Of a stretch of 35,050 nt of DNA, positions 1 to 7,333 are shown piece by piece. The position numbers were made by a program, and so were the translations under genes. Every line of letters begins with the position of its first letter. Positions within the stretch are counted from its first letter, which is position 1. Source of the DNA: Candidatus Harrisonbacteria bacterium (GTDB lineage Bacteria > Patescibacteriota > Minisyncoccia > UBA6257 > WO2-44-18); NCBI GenBank assembly GCA_016182295.1, contig JACOXP010000011.1, forward strand, positions 1-35,050. The letters are read 5' to 3'. The notes under the pieces are model-generated. The model did no database searches, was not told the origin of the DNA, and saw only the letters and a list, made by a program, of their open reading frames with translations.

Positions 1-209
1 TTACAGTACTTGCAAATGCACTCGCCAAGTAAAACATCTGGTGCGCGAGCGTCTCAATAAGGGGCGCTCCTTTTTATTTTTATCCCCCATGACATCTCTA
101 CTTTTTCAATAACCAACCGCAGGGGTTTTCCTTATTTTAAGCCGTTTTTCTTGCTACGAGCCTGCCGAATTGGTCAAAATATTGAAAATGCCATGGGGGA
201 GCAAAAAAC

Positions 210-239
210 TTGACAAATACCATGCTTCCATGCTATACT
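210..239 (+). promoter_or_regulatory. sigma70-like promoter (TTGACA-N18-TATACT) upstream of the 286..522 ORF
   Basis: TTGACA at 210-215 and TATACT at 234-239, followed by AAAGGAGG and ATG. Confidence 0.6.
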
Positions 240-285
240 GCAATAAGTTTCGCGGTTCAGCCAACCTTTTGAAAGGAGGTTCGAG

Positions 286-522
286 ATGAAATGCCGTTAC
301 TGTAGTCAAGCAGGTGGCCACTATCAGTTGTGCCCGAAGCCTGGAACGCCAGAGATGGAGATGTGGGAGCGCGGATACCGAGACGGCGCTCGGGACAAGA
401 GCAACTCTCCTTGGGCATTCAATCTCCTCTACACCATGGGGTATCGTGAAGGCAATCTTGCCTTTACGATGGAACTCGGGACCAGGCACGAGAAGCGCAG
501 GCAGATGGGGTTGCCTGTCTAA
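286..522 (+). CDS. small hypothetical protein (78 aa)
   Basis: ORF with strong SD (AAAGGAGGTTCGAG-ATG), good upstream promoter, downstream hairpin. Confidence 0.55.
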   Translation: MKCRYCSQAGGHYQLCPKPGTPEMEMWERGYRDGARDKSNSPWAFNLLYTMGYREGNLAFTMELGTRHEKRRQMGLPV

Positions 523-530
523 TCGCCAAG

Positions 531-566
531 CCCGCTAGTAGCTATTAAGCGAACGCGGGTTTTCTT
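531..566 (+). terminator. possible intrinsic terminator
   Basis: CCCGC...GCGGG followed by TTTTCTTT; long loop. Confidence 0.4.
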
Positions 567-673
567 TGTCAAAACCTATCCCTACGCCCCATGACAACGC
601 TACTTTTTATTGACTAACCCACGCGACTTTGCTAATTTGTTATAAGTTCACCCACTCCAACAGGAGACAGAGG

Positions 674-910
674 ATGGCAAAATCTGTATCACGACTCAGG
701 AAGGGACAGATTGTTTGGATTGCGGTGCATGGAGCAGGCGTCACATCTTACGAAGAATACGTGGTAGATTCGGTAAGCAATGGCCGAGTACGAGTGCCTG
801 ATTTAAGCGGCCCTTTTGATGCCAAAACCGGAAAGTACCTTGGTGAAACATTTCCCGGATTTTCCCTTGAGCTCCTACTGGAAAAACCAAAGGGGTTCAA
901 AAAACATTGA
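674..910 (+). CDS. small hypothetical protein (MAKSVSRLRKGQIVW...), start downstream of ORF-track start
   Basis: ORF with SD-like CAGGAGACAGAGG before ATG at 674; immediate downstream terminator. Confidence 0.55.
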   Translation: MAKSVSRLRKGQIVWIAVHGAGVTSYEEYVVDSVSNGRVRVPDLSGPFDAKTGKYLGETFPGFSLELLLEKPKGFKKH

Positions 911-915
911 TCGCT

Positions 916-939
916 AAGGACGCACATGCGTCCTTTTTT
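916..939 (+). terminator. intrinsic terminator
   Basis: AAGGACGCA-CA-TGCGTCCTT + TTTT. Confidence 0.75.
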
Positions 940-962
940 GTTTCTCACGTTCCATGGCAACG

Positions 963-1190
963 TTACTGCTTATTGCCACGCAGATCACCCAAATACTGGA
1001 ATCGCGGCACTCTTGTACCATCAATTTCTATTTCTTCAGAAAACATTTTTGCCGGACGCGCCCACAAATCAAAATCACCATATAATGCTCGATAAATCAC
1101 CAATTCTTCCAGCGTTTCGCTGTGTCGCGCAATACCAATAACTTCATATTCTTTACCTTTGTAATGTCTGTATTTTCCTAGTTTTAACAT
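963..1190 (-). CDS. DUF1653 family protein
   Basis: GKYRHYKGKEYEVIGIARHSETLEELVIYRALYG matches the DUF1653 pattern. Confidence 0.85.
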   Translation of the reverse strand: MLKLGKYRHYKGKEYEVIGIARHSETLEELVIYRALYGDFDLWARPAKMFSEEIEIDGTRVPRFQYLGDLRGNKQ

Positions 1191-1210
1191 GTTATTTCCT
1201 ATGACATCTC

Positions 1211-2803
1211 TTACATTTTTTCTAGCTTGGAAATACCAAGAGTGTCAAAAACTTTTTCTAAAATTTGGCGAGCGGCCAGAACCAACGCCAATTTTCCCTC
1301 ATCAATACTGCCTTTTTCGTCTATGACGCGCTCCTTTTCATAAAAATTATGAAACGCCCGCGCGATTTCCGAGGCATATCGAGTCAGCCGATGGACTTGG
1401 TAATCTTCGGCCGTCTGCCTAACAACATCCGGCCACTTCACCAACTCCCGAAGCAGCGCCAATTCACTCGCGCTTTCTAACTTCTTGATACTTGACGCTT
1501 GATGCTTGATACTCTTTATTTTCGCCTTTTCCAAAATACTTCCGCACCTCACATAAGCGTATTGAACGTAATAAACCGGATTTTTCTGTGATTTTTCTTT
1601 TGCCAAAGCCAGATCGAAATCCATGTGAGTGTCGGGGGAATGCATCAAAAAGAAAAACCGGACGGCGTCCTTTCCGACTTCCCCAACCAAGTCATCCAAG
1701 GTTATGAATTCGCCGGCGCGTTTCGACATTTTCACCTCTTTCCCGCCTTCAATCAGACGCACTAATTGGGTGATGATGATTTTCAATTTTTCCGGGTCAA
1801 TACCCAATGCTTTAACGCCGGATTTTAACCGCGCTACGTAGCCATGATGGTCCGCGCCCCAAATATCAATTGCCAGACCGGATTCTCGTTTAACAAATTT
1901 GTCGTAATGATACGCAAGATCGGTAAGAAAATAGGTCGGCTGGCCGTCGGATTTCACCAGCACCCGATCTTTTTCATCGGCTATATCAGAGGTTTTGAGC
2001 CACACCGCTCCTTCTTTTTTCTCAAGCATTCCTTTTTTTTCCAAAAGATCCAGAATTTTTTTAACCTCACCGCCTTTGCGAAGCTTCTCGTATTCCGAAA
2101 ACCAGATATCAAATTCAATGCCGACAATTTTTGTAGATTTTTGAATTTCTTTCAACAAAATACTGGCCGCTTCCCGCCCGGCCTCTTCGGCATTTTTGGA
2201 TTTTATTTTTTTCGCCAAATCTTTAACATATCCCCCTTGATAGTGAGGAATGGCCCCCCCGCCTTCGCCAAGGCTTCGGCGGGCAAGCAAGACACTTTCT
2301 CCAAGAAGCTTCACCTGATTGCCGGCATCATTTATATAATATTCCCGAGTTACTTTATTGCCGGCAAGCTCTAAGACATTCGCCAAAACATCGCCCAAAA
2401 ATCCTCCGCGACCGTTGGCCATAGTAAGTGGACCTGTTGGGTTAGCGGAAATAAATTCCAGGTTTATTTTCCTTGCCCGCCAAAGCTTCAGCAAAGAATG
2501 GGGTTTTTTCGATTTCAACACCCCGTCAAGCTCCTTTATCAGCGCTTCTTTGGAAATCCAAAAATTAATAAATTTACCTTTGGCTTCGACTTTGTCGAAT
2601 AAATTCTGCTTGTCCGCCGAAGCTTTGGCGAAGGCGGAAGCTTGTCGAAGGATTTCATTTGCCAGTTTCTGGGGGTCGCCGCCAACCGAAAAGGCGACAT
2701 TTGTCGAATAATGCCCGAACTCCGGCTTTTCCGAAGCCGTCACTAAAAATCTTACACCGTCGCCAACGACTTTTTTTATTATTTCTTCAATTTTACTTAT
2801 CAT
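1211..2803 (-). CDS. argS: arginyl-tRNA synthetase
   Basis: INLEFISANPTGPLTMANGRGG, YYINDAGNQ, MSKRAGEFITLDDL, C-terminal anticodon-binding domain. Confidence 0.95.
   Translation of the reverse strand: MISKIEEIIKKVVGDGVRFLVTASEKPEFGHYSTNVAFSVGGDPQKLANEILRQASAFAKASADKQNLFDKVEAKGKFINFWISKEALIKELDGVLKSKKPHSLLKLWRARKINLEFISANPTGPLTMANGRGGFLGDVLANVLELAGNKVTREYYINDAGNQVKLLGESVLLARRSLGEGGGAIPHYQGGYVKDLAKKIKSKNAEEAGREAASILLKEIQKSTKIVGIEFDIWFSEYEKLRKGGEVKKILDLLEKKGMLEKKEGAVWLKTSDIADEKDRVLVKSDGQPTYFLTDLAYHYDKFVKRESGLAIDIWGADHHGYVARLKSGVKALGIDPEKLKIIITQLVRLIEGGKEVKMSKRAGEFITLDDLVGEVGKDAVRFFFLMHSPDTHMDFDLALAKEKSQKNPVYYVQYAYVRCGSILEKAKIKSIKHQASSIKKLESASELALLRELVKWPDVVRQTAEDYQVHRLTRYASEIARAFHNFYEKERVIDEKGSIDEGKLALVLAARQILEKVFDTLGISKLEKM
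2261..2290 (+). repeat. short palindromic repeat inside argS, orientation 1 (encodes LLARRSLGEGG)
   Basis: GCCTTCGCCAAGGCTTCGGCGGGCAAGCAA; 27/30 identical to the reverse complement of 2606..2635. Confidence 0.75.
2606..2635 (-). repeat. short palindromic repeat inside argS, orientation 2 (encodes AFAKASADKQ)
   Basis: Reverse complement GCCTTCGCCAAAGCTTCGGCGGACAAGCAG. Confidence 0.75.
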
Positions 2804-2856
2804 TCCCTGTCCTTACTCTACTACAATTATTTCCATGACCCAAAAGGCCAGATACG

Positions 2857-2966
2857 ATAATTCTAAATTTTGAAAATAAAAATGCCTCGCAGGATTACTC
2901 CTGCGAGGCACATGAATTGTGTCCAACCGTCCAACGGTCTAGGACTCGCACACGACGAGAAAACGA
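2857..2966 (-). repeat. 110-bp 3' module, copy 1 (tail codons + 3' UTR + terminator)
   Basis: About 106/110 identical to 23190..23299 by direct comparison. Confidence 0.9.
2872..2910 (-). terminator. intrinsic terminator
   Basis: Minus strand TGCCTCGCAG-GAGTAATC-CTGCGAGGCA followed by TTTTTATTTT. Confidence 0.85.
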
Positions 2967-2977
2967 TCGCCCTCACC

Positions 2978-3211
2978 CTACTCAAACCCGTCCCAATCGA
3001 GGCTCAAGTACCGCCCGCCGCCTGGGGCGGTGACGGCTTTGTGGCCGCAAACCCGCCGGAACTCTTCACGGTTCACTCCCTGCAGATTTGCGCAAAGCAA
3101 ATCCGACAACAGACCGGACTCCAGCAGGTCCTGCAACTGTTTAGCAGGCGTCTGCTTTTGCAGGATCAGGTTCAGCACCTGATTCCCTTGTGCCAAGGTT
3201 GCGTCTTTCAT
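2978..3211 (-). CDS. small hypothetical protein sharing a C-terminal tail with 23272..23865; in-frame TAG precedes the conserved tail
   Basis: SD (AAGGGAG) before ATG; ends SLDWDGFE*, then same-frame GEGDRFLVVCES* to 2939. Confidence 0.6.
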   Translation of the reverse strand: MKDATLAQGNQVLNLILQKQTPAKQLQDLLESGLLSDLLCANLQGVNREEFRRVCGHKAVTAPGGGRYLSLDWDGFE

Positions 3212-3372
3212 CGCAACTCCCTTCTTTAAAAGTGCTTACCGCGAACTCTCGCGATCAGACCCTTAAGAAACCTTAAGTTGCCCAAAGATTAACATATTCA
3301 ATAAAATTAATCAACCTCGCCTCTAGTAAGTTCAACAAGTAAGCGCGCCTCTATCCACTCTCTTCAGCAGCG

Positions 3373-3406
3373 CTATCCTATCGGATAGTACTATCCGATA
3401 GGATAG
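3373..3406. promoter_or_regulatory. 34-bp perfect palindrome made of two 16-bp operator-like half units
   Basis: CTATCCTATCGGATAG-TA-CTATCCGATAGGATAG. Confidence 0.7.
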
Positions 3407-3414
3407 CAGGTTTG

Positions 3415-3906
3415 TTAATTTCTGCCCTTGCCTGTTCCACCTCTCCGATACTTTTTCGGCAACGTTGGGTTGTATTTCAAAAAATTCCAACGCGGGCCGC
3501 TGATCTGCGGAGGGTTTTCTAAAATAAAGGCTAGGTGGTCAAGCCATTCCGAAAAAATTGATTCGGATTTCTGATTTTTCACCTCGGAATGAAGGATTTT
3601 TGTTTTCCGATCACGATTCAGCGCGTAACGGCTTTTATATTCTTGATTGGCTAAAATAGTTTTCTTAACGGTGCTTATCGTCACAGGCGATATCCATAAT
3701 TTCTCGCCTATTGATTTATACGAATGGCCCTTTTTAACAAGCGAAAGTGCGGCCAATCTCCGCGCGACGCTTTCTCTTTCTTGGTCAGTCAATAGAGCGT
3801 TGAATAAACCGCCAAGCTCCCGAGTGGATTTTGCCTTAGAAAATTCTTCCAGTATTTTTTCCCAAATTATGTCTTTTAATCCTTTTGAAGTTCTAATTGG
3901 TTTCAT
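3415..3906 (-). CDS. YerC/YecD-type TrpR-like transcriptional regulator
   Basis: LLTDQERESVARRLAALSLVKKGHSYKSIGEKLWISPVTISTVKK TrpR-family HTH. Confidence 0.8.
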   Translation of the reverse strand: MKPIRTSKGLKDIIWEKILEEFSKAKSTRELGGLFNALLTDQERESVARRLAALSLVKKGHSYKSIGEKLWISPVTISTVKKTILANQEYKSRYALNRDRKTKILHSEVKNQKSESIFSEWLDHLAFILENPPQISGPRWNFLKYNPTLPKKYRRGGTGKGRN

Positions 3907-3919
3907 AATTATTTTTCCA

Positions 3920-3935
3920 CTATCCGATAGGATAG
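3920..3935. promoter_or_regulatory. operator-like site upstream of the TrpR-like gene
   Basis: CTATCCGATAGGATAG, same 16-mer as at 3391..3406. Confidence 0.7.
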
Positions 3936-3971
3936 TATCCTAAATAAAAACAATGTGGTTTGCAAGCGGCA

Positions 3972-3987
3972 CTATCCTATAGGATAG
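3972..3987. promoter_or_regulatory. operator-like palindrome
   Basis: CTATCCTATAGGATAG perfect palindrome. Confidence 0.7.
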
Positions 3988-4055
3988 TGCCGCGGAGTAA
4001 TGTAATGGGGTAACGGGGTGAGGAGGGGTGAGGAAAAGCGAGAAGAGATGGATTA

Positions 4056-4739
4056 CTAATCTCTTAAAAACTCTCGGCCCCAGCCGCAGTATTCACATTC
4101 GCCGTGGGTTTTTGGCATCGGGCCTTTGATGACTTCTACCGCTTCTCGCAAAACTCTGACCGCTTCATTTGGGTCAATGGTCACTCTTTTCGGCACCACT
4201 TCAAATTTCACCATCCCGTTTTCAGACACCACGCTTGGGAAATAATATATAAGGTAAGCGTAATTGTCGGGCTTCATGTTATTTTCTCTAAGCAAAAGTC
4301 CGTAGCAGTTGAGTTGATTCTGATAAAAACTTTCGCCGCCTTCCTTCGGAGGAAAACCCCGAGTTTTATAGTCCAATGGAATAAAGAGTTTTTTGGAATT
4401 TATTCCGAGGTCGTCCAAAGCGCCGCTCAAAGTGGCGCCGCTTTCCGGATCGCTCCAAGTAAGTCCGGTGCGCCAATTGCGCCATTTATTTAAAAGCTCG
4501 ATATCGGCAAAAAGCTCCGCGTCAATTTTTCCATCCACTTCCGGCGGCATTTTCCCAACTTCGCGGTATTTATCGAAATAATCTTTAATGACCAAATCCA
4601 TTCCGCCCGGCAAAGAAGGGAAAATCCCCCGCGGCCGGTGGATGTTTTCTTTTTGATCAAGCCAAAAGCATTTCGGACATTCTAAGAAAACATTAAGCGC
4701 CGAGGGTGAGAGCCGGATTTTGCCGTCTTTAGAAACCAT
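4056..4739 (-). CDS. PD-(D/E)XK (Cas4/RecB-like) nuclease with putative Fe-S cysteines
   Basis: LSPSALNVFLECPKCFWL, GALDDLG...IPLDYKTRG, NQLNCYGLLL, CEYCGWG. Confidence 0.75.
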   Translation of the reverse strand: MVSKDGKIRLSPSALNVFLECPKCFWLDQKENIHRPRGIFPSLPGGMDLVIKDYFDKYREVGKMPPEVDGKIDAELFADIELLNKWRNWRTGLTWSDPESGATLSGALDDLGINSKKLFIPLDYKTRGFPPKEGGESFYQNQLNCYGLLLRENNMKPDNYAYLIYYFPSVVSENGMVKFEVVPKRVTIDPNEAVRVLREAVEVIKGPMPKTHGECEYCGWGREFLRD

Positions 4740-4765
4740 TTGTCTTATTGTACTATAATAGTTCT

Positions 4766-5209
4766 ATGAACGCATTAGCGGAAAATAGAAAAGCTTTCTT
4801 CAATTACGATATTATTGAGACCCTCGAAGCGGGCATTGAACTCAAGGGCTTTGAAGTAAAAGCGGTAAAAGCCGGCAAGGCGAGCATCGTCGGCGCTTTT
4901 GCGACTATGAAAGGCGGGGAAATTTTTTTAACCAATGCCGATATCCCGCCCTATCAGCCCAACAACACTCCCTCCGGTTATGAGCCGACCCGCCCGCGCC
5001 GGTTGCTTCTAAAAAAATCGGAAGTTAGCTACCTAACAGGAAAGCTCCAGGCCGAAAGGTTGACATTGGTGCCAATAAAGTTGTATACTAAGGGCGGTCG
5101 GGTGAAAGTAGCGCTCGCCTTGGCCCGCGGAAAACGGAAATATGAAAAGCGGGAAAAGATCAAAAAGCGCGAGACCGAGAAAGCCATCCGACGGACGTTA
5201 AAAAAATAA
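4766..5209 (+). CDS. smpB: SsrA-binding protein SmpB
   Basis: NRKAFFNYDIIETLEAGIELKGFEVKAVK; start taken as ATG at 4766, 6 nt after TATAAT. Confidence 0.93.
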   Translation: MNALAENRKAFFNYDIIETLEAGIELKGFEVKAVKAGKASIVGAFATMKGGEIFLTNADIPPYQPNNTPSGYEPTRPRRLLLKKSEVSYLTGKLQAERLTLVPIKLYTKGGRVKVALALARGKRKYEKREKIKKRETEKAIRRTLKK

Positions 5210-5218
5210 AATATTTTA

Positions 5219-5522
5219 GGGAGTGATCGGCTTCGACAAAAGAAATTTCTGATATGTTGCAGGTCGAGCTGGTCCGGCGCTCGTTAAACTCTGGACCAAA
5301 CATTTAATTGCTAACCAAAAATTAGCTCTTGCCTACGCTTAATTGACGCGGGCCATCGGCGGTTTCATTCCTCATGAGACCATCACCGGTGTTATACTCG
5401 AGGATCGTGTTTGAACAGTTCGCTTCGTACTAGTCAAACACTAAAGCCAACGAAGCAACCTTAAACTTGTCGATGACATATTGGAAATCTTTTGGATGTG
5501 GGTTCGATTCCCACCACTTCCA
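5219..5522 (+). ncRNA. ssrA: transfer-messenger RNA
   Basis: GGGAGTG...CACTTCC acceptor pairing, GGTTCGATTCC T-arm, internal tag ORF GCT AAC CAA AAA TTA GCT CTT GCC TAC GCT TAA; adjacent to smpB. Confidence 0.92.
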
Positions 5523-5527
5523 CAAAT

Positions 5528-5554
5528 AAAAATGACCCCTGGGGGTCATTTTTG
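5528..5554. terminator. bidirectional-looking terminator
   Basis: AATGACCCC-T-GGGGGTCATTTTT. Confidence 0.75.
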
Positions 5555-6178
5555 GTTTTCGTTTTTTTCTTTTTCCTTATTTCTCTGGTCGGTAATTTTA
5601 TCGGCAAGCGTCTTGGCAAGATCACGACCGAGCTCATTGAGGGCCTTTGTCCGCTTCTCCCGACTGATCAAAACATCCAAACCGGCAGAGGCTTCCTTAG
5701 TGAAGTAGAAAAGGAGTTTATTTTTGTAATAAAGTTCAACTTTGATGTAAATAGTGAGCGTAAGGTTGGCGGAATAAGCGCCGCGCAATTTGATATGCAT
5801 CGACTCGTCTTCGAGCTCTGCGGTTTTTGATTGCTTTGCCTTGTCCCGTTCTATGTACGGCTTTGGGTGGTTTTTGCAGGTTACCAATTCCAATCCTTGT
5901 TCTGTCAGTTTTGGTTCCACTTCTTGACGGACCCGTTCAAGGTTCTTGTCGAATTTCTTCCGAAGTTTTTCCATGATTTCTTCGCTCTCGGGCAATAATT
6001 CTTTAAATTCCTTGTCTTTGTACAATTCAAAACACTCAATGCAAATTTTATTGTTGTCGGGCGGTATTTGATTCACTTCCACCAGTTGACCGCTTCGAAT
6101 CGCGAACCCGCAACACACCGTGGCGGTAAGAGCGCTGACGCAAATAACAATGATCATTGCCACGCGGAATTTCCGCAT
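5546..6178 (-). CDS. hypothetical secreted/membrane-anchored protein
   Basis: N-terminal hydrophobic segment MRKFRVAMIIVICVSALTATVCCGF; AGGAGG SD. Confidence 0.6.
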   Translation of the reverse strand: MRKFRVAMIIVICVSALTATVCCGFAIRSGQLVEVNQIPPDNNKICIECFELYKDKEFKELLPESEEIMEKLRKKFDKNLERVRQEVEPKLTEQGLELVTCKNHPKPYIERDKAKQSKTAELEDESMHIKLRGAYSANLTLTIYIKVELYYKNKLLFYFTKEASAGLDVLISREKRTKALNELGRDLAKTLADKITDQRNKEKEKNENQK

Positions 6179-6236
6179 ACAACCTCCTTCAAGGAACTTT
6201 TCGAATTATAGCGCTTTTGTGGATTAGTACCTACTT

Positions 6237-6265
6237 TTGACTTGCTGAAGCCTATTTGTTATAGT
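6237..6265 (+). promoter_or_regulatory. promoter for infC (TTGACT-N17-TATAGT)
   Basis: -35 at 6237-6242, -10 at 6260-6265. Confidence 0.6.
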
Positions 6266-6272
6266 TTCTACT

Positions 6273-6776
6273 ATCCAAAATCCCAAAATAAACAACCAAA
6301 TAACGTCTTCAGAATTGATAGTGATCGACGAAACGGGCGCGGGTCTGGGAAAAATGACCAAAGAAAAAGCTCTGACTTTAGCGAAAGAAAAAGGGCTTGA
6401 TCTTATTGAAATCGTTCCTTCCGCCAAGCCGCCAGTCGCGCGCATTATGAGTTTTGATAAGTTCCGCTATCATCAGGAAAAAAAGCTCAAAAAGCAGCGC
6501 GTCCAGCAAAAGACACAGGAAATGAAGCAGGTGCAAATCAGCGTTAAAGAAGCCAAGCACGATCTTGAAATGAAAGCCGGCCGCGTCAACAAGTTTCTTG
6601 AAGAAGGTCATCCGGTGGAAATTATGATGGTCTTGCGGGGCAGGGAAAAAGCCAACAGGGGCTTCGCTCATGAGAAATTGGATACTTTCGTCAAACTGAT
6701 CAATCCCGAACACAAGGTGATCATGCAGCCGAGATCGGGAGGACGAGGAATAATAATGCACGTCGCTAAAAAATAA
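6273..6776 (+). CDS. infC: translation initiation factor IF-3, probably non-AUG start upstream of ORF-track start
   Basis: Upstream in-frame IQNPKINNQITSSELIVIDETGAGLG completes the IF3 N-terminus; no ATG available. Confidence 0.88.
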   Translation: MQNPKINNQITSSELIVIDETGAGLGKMTKEKALTLAKEKGLDLIEIVPSAKPPVARIMSFDKFRYHQEKKLKKQRVQQKTQEMKQVQISVKEAKHDLEMKAGRVNKFLEEGHPVEIMMVLRGREKANRGFAHEKLDTFVKLINPEHKVIMQPRSGGRGIIMHVAKK

Positions 6777-6797
6777 TTAGACAAGTTCACTACAACA

Positions 6798-6980
6798 ATG
6801 GTTAAAAATAGTATTTCCAGCAGAATAAAAGTTACTAAAACGGGAAAGTTAATGCGCAGAAAAATGGGGCAGGGTCATTTTCGCGCCAAAAAAAGCGGCA
6901 CCGTCCTTAATCGCAACAGCGGGAAACTGGAACTGCACGCAAGCGATAAAAAGGTCCTCATCAAGAAATACGGACTGTAA
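6798..6980 (+). CDS. rpmI: 50S ribosomal protein L35
   Basis: SSRIKVTKTGKLMRRKMGQGHFRAKKS; infC-rpmI-rplT synteny. Confidence 0.92.
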   Translation: MVKNSISSRIKVTKTGKLMRRKMGQGHFRAKKSGTVLNRNSGKLELHASDKKVLIKKYGL

Positions 6981-7327
6981 TGCCAAGAGTTAAACGAGGA
7001 AAAATCGCGACTAAAAAAAGAGCTAAAATCCTTCGTTACACGAAAGGTTTTCGCTGGGGCCGCAAATCAAAAGAGCGGGCCGCCAAGGAAGCGCTTCTGC
7101 ACGCTTGGTCTCACGCTTTTCGCGGCCGCAAACAGCGCAAACGCGATTTTCGAGCGCTTTGGAACGTCAAAATCAATGCTGCCAGCCGCCTTTCCGGAAT
7201 AAAATACAGCAAACTTATTAATCTATTGAAAATGGCCAATATCAAATTGGACCGCAAAATTCTCGCGGATTTGGCTCAAAACGAACCGAAGGTTTTTGAA
7301 AAAGTAGTTGCTTCAGTTAAAAAATAG
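6980..7327 (+). CDS. rplT: 50S ribosomal protein L20
   Basis: MPRVKRGKIATKKRAKILRYTKGFRWGRKSKERAAKEALLHAWSHAFRGRKQRKRDFR. Confidence 0.96.
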   Translation: MPRVKRGKIATKKRAKILRYTKGFRWGRKSKERAAKEALLHAWSHAFRGRKQRKRDFRALWNVKINAASRLSGIKYSKLINLLKMANIKLDRKILADLAQNEPKVFEKVVASVKK

Positions 7328-7333
7328 CCGAGC

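Noticed and set aside
1-85. Possible 3' end of an upstream gene
   Set aside because: Too short to assign frame or family.
1844-2374. 176-aa plus-strand ORF and other ORFs antisense to argS
   Set aside because: Fully antisense to a clearly conserved argS; low-complexity Phe-rich translation.
2978-2980. UAG recoding (alternative genetic code) to explain the in-frame stop
   Set aside because: TAG is used as a normal terminator in other genes (e.g. uvrB); no in-frame stops interrupt conserved genes in the window.
2870-3229. Plus-strand ORF (119 aa) and its look-alike 23203..23895 (+) sharing MKIKMPRRITPARHMNCVQPSN
   Set aside because: The shared N-terminus is just the antisense of the conserved terminator/3' module; SD, promoter and terminator orientation support the minus-strand genes.
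3373-3406. Rho-independent terminator for the TrpR-like gene
   Set aside because: Perfect palindrome lacks a T-tract and its 16-mer recurs upstream of the gene, so an operator role fits better.
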